Of a stretch of DNA of 28,165 nucleotides, positions 1-8,071 are shown one piece after another. Positions within the stretch are counted from its first letter, which is position 1. Every line of letters starts with the position of its first letter. The stretch comes from JALONO01 sp038209965. GTDB taxonomy: Bacteria > Bacteroidota > Bacteroidia > Cytophagales > Thermoflexibacteraceae. Both the position numbers and the translations under genes were made by a program. The stretch lies in contig JBBQXF010000063.1 of assembly GCA_038209965.1 (NCBI GenBank), forward strand, positions 1-28,165. The letters are read 5' to 3'. Below the pieces are notes generated by a model. It searched no databases. It had not been told where the DNA came from and was given only the letters and a program-made list of their open reading frames with translations.

Positions 1-133
1 TGATCAACAGGTCCTTGCTCAGCTCGGATCCGAAGAGCTTCTTGAAGCCAAAGTCGGTGAAGGGGTTGAGGTAGCGCCCCTCGCTGGCCAATTCTGGCTG
101 GGCCCCCGGCAAAGCCTTGTCTTTCTTTTTCAT
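1..133 (-). CDS. Rpn/PDDEXK-family nuclease (putative transposase), N-terminal part only
   Basis: A minus-strand reading frame starts at the ATG at 131-133 and runs off the left edge, giving 44 residues. After a lysine-rich start it contains RYLNPFTDFGFKKLFGSE followed by a KDLLI segment. This matches the opening of the Rpn family (PDDEXK_2, annotated as recombination-promoting nuclease/putative transposase), whose members begin with a 'NP.tDfgFKklFG.e.nkdlLi' pattern. Such proteins are DNA endonucleases found in multiple copies in many Bacteroidota genomes. The catalytic residues lie beyond the window, so activity cannot be judged. It is separated from the next gene by a strong hairpin terminator. 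Confidence 0.75.
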   Translation of the reverse strand, partial: MKKKDKALPGAQPELASEGRYLNPFTDFGFKKLFGSELSKDLLI

Positions 134-253
134 CAAACAAAGATAGAAAAAAAGCGCAAGTAAACGCGCCAGCTTGACAGAACGGCCATGGCTAGGGACG
201 GTTTGTGCCGAACGAGCGTTTACAGGTACGGCCGACTTCTCTTGGCTTATGAC

Positions 254-295
254 AAACAGGCAGTCCCGGTTCGTGCGAACTGGGACTGCCTGTTT
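254..295. terminator. Hairpin terminator downstream of the TonB-type receptor gene
   Basis: A nearly perfect inverted repeat has arms AAACAGGCAGTCCC (254-267) and GGGACTGCCTGTTT (282-295), with an inner GTTCG/CGAAC pairing. It lies about 27 bases past the stop of the minus-strand receptor gene and just upstream of the Rpn gene. Short A/T runs flank both sides, so it can act in either direction. Confidence 0.7.
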
Positions 296-321
296 GTTAT
301 CCGCAAAAACGATTCCGGTGT

Positions 322-2910
322 TTAATTGCTGCCATTGGGTTTGGTGGTCTTGGGTTTTTCGCCGGGCTTGGTGCCAGCGGGCTGCTGTCCGCCGCCGGGC
401 CGGCCGGGCTGGGTGGCTGGTCGGCCGCCGCCTTGGCCGCCATCGCCGCCGCCATCGCCGCTGCCGTCTTTCATGTCATCGTTGTTGATGCTCTTGCGCC
501 GCTTAGCGGGAGCATCGAAACTGAGTTTGCCGATCCGGTAGCTGAAATTGATCCGAAAGCTCAGATTTTGGTTTACGTTGACGCTCTGCTGATTGATTAC
601 CGGCGACACCAATTCACTGCGGATGGTGATGCCGTTGAAATTAAAGAAGTTCTCCAAGCCAGCGCCAATACTGCCCTTCTTATTTTTGAAATCCTTTTTT
701 AGGCCGAGGCTATAGATCCCAAAACCGCCCTGAATGCCTTGCAATTGCACGGCGCGGCCCCGATAAAACGAAAAACTTTGCAGTCCCCAGCCTTTGCCCA
801 AGTCGTAGCCACCAAAAAGCCGGAAGTTGTAGACCCAGCCTTGGTTGCTGGCATTGTAGAGCGGGTTGGGGACATTGTTGCGGAGCATTGCATAATATAT
901 GTCGCCCCCAGTGCCCAAGTTGAACTTGCCCACGTTTACATTGAGCGATAGGTTGAAACCGTAGGCATCTTCGCGGCCGATGTTCTGGAAGGTGGTACGA
1001 ATGGTGTCCCGGCCCAAAATATCGCGTACACTCTGGATGGCATTGTTGGTATTCCGGGCAAAAGTGGTGAGGTTGATCGCCACTCCTTTTACATAGGTGC
1101 TGTAACCGAGTTCGAAGTTGTTGGTAAACTCGGGATTGAGAGCTGGATTGCCAATGGTTATATTGAGTGGATTGGCAGCCTGCACGTTGGGGTTGAGGAA
1201 CTGTAACGACGGCCGCTGCAAACGTCGGTTGTAAGACAGTTTGATGATATCGCCCTTTTTCAATTTCTTGGACAGGTTGATGCTCGGTACCACTGCTCCA
1301 TACGCTGGTATATTGATTTTTTGTTCGTTTTGCAAACTGGCCTTGATGTCGGTATATTCGTAACGGGTGCCAACTTTGATACTGTAGTTAGTCTTGCTGG
1401 TGTAAGTGTACGATACATAGGCGGCCGATACGTTCTGGTCATAGTTGAGCGCGTTGGACAACTGGGTGTTCGGGTTGACAATATAATCGCCAGTAGCTCC
1501 AGTGGCAAACAAATATTGGAAATTACTGGTCACTTGGCGCATGATCTGCTTGGCCCCGAACTCGAGCATCTGATTTTTCTTGATCGGGGTTTGATAATCG
1601 ATCTGGATGGTAGATTCTTGGTTGAGGCTACCGTTCAGGTTTTTGAGCCGGTTGAGGATCGTGCGGGTATCAGCGTTCAGAACACTATTGGTAAAGTCGT
1701 TGGTGCGGTCATTGCGACTATAAAGGGCCAACACACTTAGTTCCCGCTGGGGTTTTTCGTAGGCGTGGGTGTAGGTGAGGCTCACGTCCACATTGTTGGA
1801 TAAATCTTTTACATTCACATCGCGCAGGCCGGTGCCAAGGGGCAAATTGTTCTGGGAAGTACGGGCCAGTAAGCCATCCTGATAACTATTGGTGTTCGAT
1901 ACGCCAAACTGTACCGAAGCGGTGAGGGAGTTTTTTTTATCAATATCGTAATCAAAGCCCAGCGAATAACGCCCTCGTAGCCCTGTGCGGCGGGTATCGG
2001 CCGATTGGATGGTGAGCAGCTCGTTGCCAGCGGTGTTGATGGTGCGTTGGCTGTTCTCAAAATTGCCCTGCACATTGTATTCGCCCCGGCCAAAGCCGCC
2101 AAGCGTAAAACCCATTTTGCCCTTTCGGTAGCTGCCATTGAGGCCCAAGTTGGAGCCCCGAAACCCAACGCCCGTATCAATGCCCAAAGTCAAACCTTGC
2201 AAGGTGTTTTTCTTGGTGATAATGTTGATGATACCTGCCGAGCCTTCAGCATCATAGCGGGCTGAGGGCGAGGTGATCACTTCTACCGACTTGATCTGAT
2301 CCGCGGGGATTTGCTTGAGCGCATCGGCCACCGTGCTGGCCAAAATGGTGGAAGGCTTGTTGTTGATCAGCACGCGGATGTTCTGGTTGCCGCGCAGGCT
2401 CACATTGCCATCCAAATCAACAGTGAGCGCGGGTACCCGGCGCAGTACATCCGCTGCATCGCCACCCCGGGTGGTAGCATCTTGGTCGGCGTTGTAAATG
2501 GTGCGATCCACCCGTTCCTCGATCAGGTCTTTCTTGCCTTCTACGGTCACTTCGTCAAGTTCCTGGGCTTGGAGCGATAGTACCATCGTGCCCAGCAGCA
2601 CCTCGCCTTTTTCTTCCACGGTAATTTCCTTGTCAACTGTCTCATAACCAATGAAACTAATGGCTACTTTGTACTTGCCCGCTGGTACTTTTGTGATTAC
2701 AAATAGGCCATTCTCATCGGCCACTGCCCCGTTAATGGGTTTTTTGGTTTCAAGGCTGATGAGTGAAACGGTGGCAAAGGCCACTGGTTTTCGATCAGTT
2801 GAGTCCAATACAATGCCCGTAATTTTGCTCCTGCCCACTGGGGCTTGGCCCAGCGAAATTAAATTGCAAGAGAGATGGAGGATGACGAAAAATAAAAACT
2901 GCTTTTTCAT
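322..2910 (-). CDS. TonB-dependent receptor-like outer membrane beta-barrel protein
   Basis: An 862-residue outer-membrane protein. A signal peptide covers about residues 1-22. A carboxypeptidase-regulatory-like Ig domain follows (about 28-115, with GIVLDSTDRKPVAFATVSL). Next comes a plug domain (about 118-235, including VLRRVPALTVDLDGNVSLRG and VEVITSPSARYDAEGSAGIINI), then a long Tyr/Asn-rich barrel of the OMP_b-brl_3 type. The Ig-plug-barrel order is that of TonB-linked receptors moving large or scarce nutrients, but no substrate can be inferred. The protein does not end at the last barrel strand: about 55 further residues are rich in Gly, Pro, Asp and Lys. The ATG at 2910 is favoured by the signal peptide directly behind it. 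It stands alone, divergent from the cyclase gene, with a hairpin terminator downstream. Confidence 0.88.
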   Translation of the reverse strand: MKKQFLFFVILHLSCNLISLGQAPVGRSKITGIVLDSTDRKPVAFATVSLISLETKKPINGAVADENGLFVITKVPAGKYKVAISFIGYETVDKEITVEEKGEVLLGTMVLSLQAQELDEVTVEGKKDLIEERVDRTIYNADQDATTRGGDAADVLRRVPALTVDLDGNVSLRGNQNIRVLINNKPSTILASTVADALKQIPADQIKSVEVITSPSARYDAEGSAGIINIITKKNTLQGLTLGIDTGVGFRGSNLGLNGSYRKGKMGFTLGGFGRGEYNVQGNFENSQRTINTAGNELLTIQSADTRRTGLRGRYSLGFDYDIDKKNSLTASVQFGVSNTNSYQDGLLARTSQNNLPLGTGLRDVNVKDLSNNVDVSLTYTHAYEKPQRELSVLALYSRNDRTNDFTNSVLNADTRTILNRLKNLNGSLNQESTIQIDYQTPIKKNQMLEFGAKQIMRQVTSNFQYLFATGATGDYIVNPNTQLSNALNYDQNVSAAYVSYTYTSKTNYSIKVGTRYEYTDIKASLQNEQKINIPAYGAVVPSINLSKKLKKGDIIKLSYNRRLQRPSLQFLNPNVQAANPLNITIGNPALNPEFTNNFELGYSTYVKGVAINLTTFARNTNNAIQSVRDILGRDTIRTTFQNIGREDAYGFNLSLNVNVGKFNLGTGGDIYYAMLRNNVPNPLYNASNQGWVYNFRLFGGYDLGKGWGLQSFSFYRGRAVQLQGIQGGFGIYSLGLKKDFKNKKGSIGAGLENFFNFNGITIRSELVSPVINQQSVNVNQNLSFRINFSYRIGKLSFDAPAKRRKSINNDDMKDGSGDGGGDGGQGGGRPATQPGRPGGGQQPAGTKPGEKPKTTKPNGSN

Positions 2911-2930
2911 AGTAAGATTTATATCTGCCC

Positions 2931-2938
2931 CAAAATTA
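2931..2938 (-). promoter_or_regulatory. Candidate Bacteroidota -7 element for the TonB-type receptor
   Basis: On the minus strand this reads TAATTTTG, an exact match to the TAnnTTTG -7 consensus of Bacteroidota sigma factor promoters, 20 bases before the receptor ATG. No convincing TTG/TTTG -33 element is seen at the usual distance. Confidence 0.35.
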
Positions 2939-3082
2939 CGGGATTGGCGGGCCAGCGTAGGTTAACGCGCGTTGCACGTACCTATATACAAGGTTAATGC
3001 TTGGCAAAGCCTGTAGATACAGATTGGGGCAGGCCATGTGGCAAACTTTGGCACGCAGATGGGAATACTCGATATTAGCCAT

Positions 3083-3099
3083 TAGATTTGTGTACTTTG
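3083..3099 (+). promoter_or_regulatory. Candidate -7 region for the cyclase gene
   Basis: Two overlapping candidates occur here: TAGATTTG (3083-3090), an exact TAnnTTTG, and GTACTTTG (3092-3099), a one-mismatch form. Transcription from either would give a short leader before the ATG at 3125. No -33 element is at the expected spacing. Confidence 0.3.
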
Positions 3100-3124
3100 C
3101 CACCCAAAAATCCGTTTGACCATC

Positions 3125-4798
3125 ATGCAACTATTGTTACCACTCGTTCGCTTTTTGCTGGTGCTGATTCTCCTTGCCGTTGGCCCAATGGTGGGATATG
3201 GGCAGGGTGGATCGCTGAGCGGCAATGAGAAGTTGTACGAATCCTACGTCAAGGACCGGGAATGGAACAGGGCCGCCATCTTTGCTATGAGGATTGGCGA
3301 GGAGTATCAGCGGTTGGGCGACAATGAAACCGCCCTCCAGATGTTCGAGAAGGCCGAAACCCACGCTATTAGAGCAAAAGACAACAGGATACTGGCCCAA
3401 ACGTATGAGCGATTGGCGGGGGTTTATGTGGCCGAGGACGATAAGCGGGCCTTGCCCAATTTCCAAAAAGCCCTTACCTCTTACGAAAGGGTCGGCGAAT
3501 CGGGGGCTGTGCTCCGGGTGTACCTGAAACTAGGGCGTTATTATACGAAGCTCCGAGAATATGATCGGGCCATCCAGATTTACGAGAAGGCCCGCGCCTT
3601 GGCCAAGGCCAAGGGGATGGAGAAGGAAGTGCTCGACTGCTATGCCCGCTTGGCCGAGGTTTACAAAGCCAAGGGCGACCAAGCCAATGCCGAGGCATTC
3701 AAGGAAAAATATGCGAAAGAGGCCCAGCCCGAAAAAATCGAAACACTCAAGGAAAAGAGCGAGAGTGAAATTGCCAAGCTTCGGGAGCAACTCAACGATC
3801 CAACCGTGGCAAGGGATACAACGCGAAAGCTGGATCTGGAAAAAGAACTGAACGAAAAAATAGCATCGCTGTCTGAGTTGAACAGTATGCTTGGGAATTC
3901 GCTGGACAAAAGCCAAAAACAAAATGAGCAGCAGCAACGGCTCATCGCGGCGGCCAAGGAGCGATTGCAACTTTACGCGATCATTGCCGCAGTGGTGGCC
4001 GTGCTGATACTGGTGGGGATTTTCTCGATGGTCCGAATCAGTCGCCAAAAATCTGCCCTCAAGCGCAGCAACGATGAAATCGTGAAGAAAAACCGCTTGA
4101 TCGAGGCCCAAAAAGACGACCTGCAAAAACAGAAACAAAAAACGGAGCAGTTGCTGGTGCGCAAAGATGAACTACTGCTCAATATTTTGCCCAAAGAAGT
4201 GGCCGATGAGCTAGAGAATAAAAAAAACCAGCGCTACACCCGCAAACATAGCGCAGTGAGTGTATTGTTCTCCGATTTCGAAGGGTTTACCCGCATTTCG
4301 GGCGAAATGGATCCCGAGGATTTGATCGAGGAACTGCACGAATGTTTTTCGGCCTTTGATGAGATTTGTGGGCGGCACAACTTGGAAAAGATCAAGACCA
4401 TCGGTGACGCTTACATGTGTGCGGGCGGGATTCCCAAAGAAAACGATACCCATGCCGTCGATATTGTCAATGCAGCCCTGGAAATGCTCGCGTTCATGGA
4501 GCGGCGCAAACGGCAGCGCGAGTACAAGGGCCACCAGCCGCTCGAGTTGCGGATCGGCATCAACACCGGCCCGCTGGTGGCCGGGGTGGTGGGGACCAAA
4601 AAGTTTGCCTACGATATTTGGGGCGACACCGTCAACACGGCGGCCCGGATGGAACAGAGCGGCGAAATCGGCAAGATCAACTTGTCGGAGGCCACCTACG
4701 AACTGGTCAAGCGCGATTTCTATTGCCGCTACCGGGGCCAGATCCAAGCCAAGAACAAGGGCTTGATCGACATGTATTTTGTGGTAGAAAAACTTTAG
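3125..4798 (+). CDS. TPR-containing membrane adenylate cyclase (class III)
   Basis: A predicted sensor that makes cyclic AMP from ATP. Numbering from a possible TTG start at 3116 (560 residues), a signal peptide covers about 4-30. Tetratricopeptide-like helices follow at about 38-200, then a charged coiled coil, one transmembrane helix (about 286-306), a second coiled coil, and a class III cyclase domain (about 378-560). Key residues are visible: metal-binding Asp387 (FSDFEGFT) and Asp431 (GDAYM), the purine-binding Lys in KIKTIGD and Asp500 (YDIWGD), and the transition-state Asn507 and Arg511 (TVNTAARM). The Lys/Asp purine pair is typical of adenylate rather than guanylate cyclases. The TPRs would be periplasmic and the cyclase cytoplasmic. 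ATG 3125 is preferred over the TTG because it opens directly into the signal peptide. The gene converges on the DUF1801 gene, with five bases between the stops. Confidence 0.87.
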   Translation: MQLLLPLVRFLLVLILLAVGPMVGYGQGGSLSGNEKLYESYVKDREWNRAAIFAMRIGEEYQRLGDNETALQMFEKAETHAIRAKDNRILAQTYERLAGVYVAEDDKRALPNFQKALTSYERVGESGAVLRVYLKLGRYYTKLREYDRAIQIYEKARALAKAKGMEKEVLDCYARLAEVYKAKGDQANAEAFKEKYAKEAQPEKIETLKEKSESEIAKLREQLNDPTVARDTTRKLDLEKELNEKIASLSELNSMLGNSLDKSQKQNEQQQRLIAAAKERLQLYAIIAAVVAVLILVGIFSMVRISRQKSALKRSNDEIVKKNRLIEAQKDDLQKQKQKTEQLLVRKDELLLNILPKEVADELENKKNQRYTRKHSAVSVLFSDFEGFTRISGEMDPEDLIEELHECFSAFDEICGRHNLEKIKTIGDAYMCAGGIPKENDTHAVDIVNAALEMLAFMERRKRQREYKGHQPLELRIGINTGPLVAGVVGTKKFAYDIWGDTVNTAARMEQSGEIGKINLSEATYELVKRDFYCRYRGQIQAKNKGLIDMYFVVEKL

Positions 4799-4818
4799 CC
4801 CGCCTATTTTTTTACCAC
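4781..4818. terminator. Stem-loop formed by the two convergent stop regions
   Basis: The arms are GTGGTAGAAAAA (4781-4792) and TTTTTTTACCAC (4807-4818): a 12-bp stem with one wobble pair and a 14-base loop. The left arm is the last codons of the cyclase (VVEK before Leu-stop). The right arm, read on the minus strand, is the last codons of the DUF1801 gene (VVKK-stop). T runs follow the stem in both directions, so it should terminate both transcripts. Confidence 0.6.
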
Positions 4819-5259
4819 TTTTTCATAAAGCGCAATCCACTGGGGCACATTCATTTTTGTGACCAACTCCCCAATCAGGGCATGGGGAATGGGTGCTGCA
4901 TGTTTGAACCGGAGGCAGCTTTTGCCCAAGTCTAATTTACTGGGGTTGTGCTTGGGATATTCGGCCACGAACCACGCCAACAGATCAGGATCGGCATACA
5001 ACCCCAAATGATAGAGCGCAATGTGGCTTTTGAGGGAAGCCAAGCTGAGGAAAGGTAGCGGCAGTTGGGCATTGCAGTGGTAGCCTGCTGGATAGATCGA
5101 GTGGGGCACGACATAGCCCAACATCCCATAGTTCATGATCTCGACAAAGTCTGCTGGCAGATTGGTGAGAATGGTTTGCCGCAATTGGGCAACAGCGGTC
5201 TGCCGATTCTCGGGCAGCGCATCGAGGTAGGCTTGGGGAGTGGTGATGGTTGCTGGCAT
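4804..5259 (-). CDS. DUF1801 (YdhG-like) domain protein
   Basis: A cytoplasmic protein of 151 residues when started at the ATG at 5259, where the conserved domain begins (MPATITTPQAYLDAL). It shows the DUF1801 pattern: an N-terminal helix with PENRQTAVAQLRQTI, then a MNYGMLGYVVP segment, a FLSLASLKSHIALYHLGLY segment, and a C-terminal region with a Leu-Gly-Lys-Ser-Cys-Leu-Arg-Phe stretch. An upstream in-frame extension to 5346 has no domain similarity and is not used. The family is widespread in bacteria, sometimes linked to iron or heme handling, but no reaction is established and none is claimed here. No operon partner is seen. Confidence 0.8.
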   Translation of the reverse strand: MPATITTPQAYLDALPENRQTAVAQLRQTILTNLPADFVEIMNYGMLGYVVPHSIYPAGYHCNAQLPLPFLSLASLKSHIALYHLGLYADPDLLAWFVAEYPKHNPSKLDLGKSCLRFKHAAPIPHALIGELVTKMNVPQWIALYEKVVKK

Positions 5260-5616
5260 TGGCTTAAAGGAAAAAAGAGGGACAACCAGTGCTGTTTGCG
5301 TGGTGTTGGGACAATCAAAAATAGATTGAACTACTGGTAAAATCAAACCAAGTGCGCGGAAAAATTGTGCTGGCAGAGGCCGAAACTAAGTAAAAGGCTA
5401 GCCAACTGACGCAGTATTTTAAAAAGAACTGTCCAACTTCGGATCGTACGAATTTAGAAAAAAAATCGGGCTTGCCAAAGTCGTCCGCAAAATTGAGGTA
5501 ACTTCCGGCCAAAATCACGTGGTTGGTGGCGGATTGCCCACAGCTATTTTGTGGCTTGAGCAAACAATTCGTGGGCCGATTAAGTTTCAACAAAAATATT
5601 TAAAAATCTTAATTGT
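5260..5616. other. Intergenic region between the DUF1801 gene and icd
   Basis: About 357 bases with no recognisable gene. A minus-strand open frame (5315-5593) has no domain I recognise and lies in the divergent promoter region. A weak candidate promoter for icd is TAAGTTTC near 5580-5588 with a TTG about 22 bases upstream. Nothing else stands out. Confidence 0.4.
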
Positions 5617-7068
5617 ATGTCAATCAAGAAAACACCGATTACGGTCGCTTATGGTGATGGTATTGGGCCAGAAATTATGAATGTCACACTGGACGTTATT
5701 CAGGCCGCTGGCGCCCAACTTGAAATTGAAGAAATAGAGATTGGGGAGAAGGTCTATTTGCGCGGAGTTTCAGCCGGTATTGAAGAAAGCTCGTGGGAAT
5801 CGCTTTTGCGCAACAAGGTATTTTTGAAGGCCCCCATCACTACGCCACAGGGGAGCGGCTTCAAAAGCTTGAACGTGACCACCCGCAAAACTTTGGGCCT
5901 CTACTCCAATGTGCGCCCGTGTGTGAGCTACCACCCCTTTGTAAGCACCAAACACCCTATCATGGACGTGGTGATCATCCGGGAAAATGAAGAAGATCTC
6001 TACGCTGGCATTGAGCACCGCCAAACTGACCAAGTGTTTCAGTGCCTGAAACTGATCACCCGGCCCGGCACCGAAAAAATCGTGCGCTATGCCTTTGAAT
6101 ATGCCCGGGCCAATGGCCGCAAAAAAGTGACCTGTTTCACCAAGGACAATATCATGAAAATGACCGACGGTCTTTTTCACCAGATTTTTGATGAAATCGG
6201 GGCGGAATACCCTGAATTGGAGCAAGAGCATTGGATTGTCGATATCGGGGCCGCCAAACTGGCAGATTCACCCGAAAATTTCGATCTGATCGTTATGCCA
6301 AATTTGTATGGCGATATTTTGTCGGATGTAGCGGCCCAAATCACCGGCTCAGTGGGATTGGCCGGCTCGGCCAATATCGGCGATCACTGTGCCATGTTCG
6401 AGGCCATCCACGGGTCGGCTCCACGCCGGGCGGGCCAAAACTTGGCCAATCCTTCCGGGTTGCTGCTGGGCGCGGTACTGATGCTCAATCACATCGGCCA
6501 GAGCGACGTGGCCACTAAGGTGCACAATGCTTGGCTGCGGACTTTGGAGGATGGTATTCATACGTATGATATTTTCAAAGAAGGCGTGAGCAAAGAAAAA
6601 GTGGGAACCAAAGAATTTGGTCAGGCCGTGATTGCCCGGATCGGCCAAAAACCATCCCTGCTCAAAGTGGTGGATTATGGGGCCAATAAGCCCAAAGAGA
6701 TGAAACCTTTCGTGTTCCGGCCCCATACCCCGGCCAAAAAAGAAACCATCGGGGTGGATGTTTTTGTCAACTGGGAAGGCGACCCCAATGTGCTGGGCCC
6801 CCAGATCGTGGCCTGTGGCACCGATGCGCTCCAACTGGTCGTGATCTCCAACCGGGGCGTGAAAGTGTACCCCCACGGACGGCGCGAAACTTTCTGTACT
6901 GATCACTGGCGCTGCCGCTTTGAAAGCCCAGCCCAAGTGGCCATTGCCCACTCAGACATTATTGATGTGCTGAACAATGTGACCAAAGCTGGATTTGATT
7001 TTATCAAAATCGAGAACCTTTGCACTTTTGACGGCAAAAAAGGCTATACCCTGGCCCAAGGACAGTAA
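5617..7068 (+). CDS. icd: NADP-dependent isocitrate dehydrogenase
   Basis: Oxidative decarboxylation of isocitrate to 2-oxoglutarate in the TCA cycle; a cytoplasmic, probably homodimeric enzyme. The 483-residue length and the roughly 140-residue C-terminal extension match the Thermus/Rickettsia-type subfamily rather than the ~416-residue E. coli type. Visible motifs: GDGIGPEI (13-20); the substrate-binding Ser84, Asn86, Arg90 and Arg100 in SLNVTTRKTLGLYSNVR; Arg122 in IIRENEEDLYAGIEH; Tyr129; Lys176; the metal-binding YGDILSD (231-237); and the coenzyme-loop HGSAP (265-269). The ATG at 5617 gives the expected N terminus. The gene is monocistronic, and a strong palindromic terminator follows 50 bases after the stop. 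Cofactor preference is taken from the subfamily and is not proven by the residues. Confidence 0.92.
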   Translation: MSIKKTPITVAYGDGIGPEIMNVTLDVIQAAGAQLEIEEIEIGEKVYLRGVSAGIEESSWESLLRNKVFLKAPITTPQGSGFKSLNVTTRKTLGLYSNVRPCVSYHPFVSTKHPIMDVVIIRENEEDLYAGIEHRQTDQVFQCLKLITRPGTEKIVRYAFEYARANGRKKVTCFTKDNIMKMTDGLFHQIFDEIGAEYPELEQEHWIVDIGAAKLADSPENFDLIVMPNLYGDILSDVAAQITGSVGLAGSANIGDHCAMFEAIHGSAPRRAGQNLANPSGLLLGAVLMLNHIGQSDVATKVHNAWLRTLEDGIHTYDIFKEGVSKEKVGTKEFGQAVIARIGQKPSLLKVVDYGANKPKEMKPFVFRPHTPAKKETIGVDVFVNWEGDPNVLGPQIVACGTDALQLVVISNRGVKVYPHGRRETFCTDHWRCRFESPAQVAIAHSDIIDVLNNVTKAGFDFIKIENLCTFDGKKGYTLAQGQ

Positions 7069-7117
7069 GTTGGCACATTGCTTTAGCTGTTGCAATGGCA
7101 GTGAACCCTAGATAAAT

Positions 7118-7166
7118 AAACGAACAAGGGCCTAAAACTTTAAAAGTTTTAGGCCCTTGTTCGTTT
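7118..7166. terminator. Perfect palindromic bidirectional terminator
   Basis: A 49-base near-perfect palindrome with 23-base arms (AAACGAACAAGGGCCTAAAA... at 7118-7140 and its complement at 7144-7166). It serves both icd (plus, ends 7068) and the STAS-like gene (minus, ends 7225). The stem is unusually long for a simple terminator. Confidence 0.8.
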
Positions 7167-7224
7167 CGCCTTTCAAGTTTTCGGCATGGGTGTTTGGGCC
7201 CGGAAAGACAACTGTAGCCACTTT

Positions 7225-7659
7225 TCATGCACCCGGAGCAGTATTTTGCAATTCGATCAGCCATTCGGCGGCGGTCAGTACGGTGTCAAACTTTTCAACC
7301 TGCACGCCCCGCTCACTGAACCGGGCCAGAATATAAGAAGCAGCTCCCTTGCCGTAGAAGTCTTCGGGCATCACGGCCGCAATATGGGTGAGGCCGGTAG
7401 CCTGCATTTTGGGCAAAAAGTCCTCCAAGATCCACCTCAAGTTGGTTTGGGTGCTCACCGGATATTGGCGCAAGTCGTAAAGAATCCGGCACCCCTGCCT
7501 GCTGACCAGCGATTCTACCTGCCGGAGGCCACCTTCGTAGAAATTATCACCCACAAACACTCCTTTGTAAGCAATGTGCAAGTATTGGAACACGTCGTTC
7601 CAAGTTACCTTGGTGTAGGTGTTTTCGTAGCACAAATCCTCATTCATTGGTAAATCCAT
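7225..7659 (-). CDS. STAS/SEC14-like small cytoplasmic protein
   Basis: A 144-residue protein with no signal peptide or membrane segment. Its pattern is an early beta strand with an aromatic-rich YLHIAYKGVFVGDNFYEG stretch, then a helix and ILYDLRQYPVST, then WILEDFLPKMQATGLTHIAAVMPEDFYG, ending with VEKFDTVLTAAEWL. This resembles the STAS or SpoIIAA-like fold proteins common in Bacteroidota, where the 'D-R' strand and the final 'F.....A..WL' helix are typical. A second ATG at 7647 (MNEDLCYEN...) is an equally possible start. Function is unknown; such proteins may act as anti-sigma-like switches or lipid binders, but nothing here decides. It shares its terminator with icd. Confidence 0.6.
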   Translation of the reverse strand: MDLPMNEDLCYENTYTKVTWNDVFQYLHIAYKGVFVGDNFYEGGLRQVESLVSRQGCRILYDLRQYPVSTQTNLRWILEDFLPKMQATGLTHIAAVMPEDFYGKGAASYILARFSERGVQVEKFDTVLTAAEWLIELQNTAPGA

Positions 7660-8071
7660 GAGACAACCTGTTTTTTGTCAACGAAAATTTTGGTTTGCAC
7701 TAGTAAAGTAGGCATTAAACAATAGGCTGTCCGTTTAATCAGTTGCATTGCTTGTTGATAACAAGGTTTTTATACTAACGGCCTACTTTTTCTTTGATCG
7801 CTATGGTTGATTGCCGCACTGCTCAAAGACTGATTTTGCAAAGCAACTCCGAAAAATCAAACTGAGTTAGAACCTCGCGATTTTTTTGGGCAAAATTAGT
7901 TTGCAACTAGCGGTTGTGCAAGGTTGGGCAAAAAAATTCGTACGCTCATTTCTATCTTTAACACTTTGCCAGTTGGGTTGGGAGCTATCAAGCATCGTAA
8001 TGGAGTGGTGAAAAAAATAGCCATGTGCACACATCTCCCCAACTTGGAGCTTGAATGCGGGTGAGGTTGGG
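7660..8071. other. Intergenic region without a recognised gene
   Basis: About 410 bases upstream of the STAS-like gene and downstream of the BamA-like gene. It contains a 9-base inverted repeat, AAAGTAGGC (7705-7713) and GCCTACTTT (7781-7789), 67 bases apart, and several T/A runs. No open frame here resembles a known protein, and no clear terminator for the BamA-like gene was found. Confidence 0.4.

Noticed and set aside
174..702. Plus-strand open frames opposite the receptor's C-terminal end
   Set aside because: They mirror the low-complexity GC-rich tail of the receptor gene and show no domain.
5315..5593. Minus-strand 92-codon frame upstream of icd
   Set aside because: No recognisable domain, lies in the intergenic/promoter region, and its composition is not gene-like.
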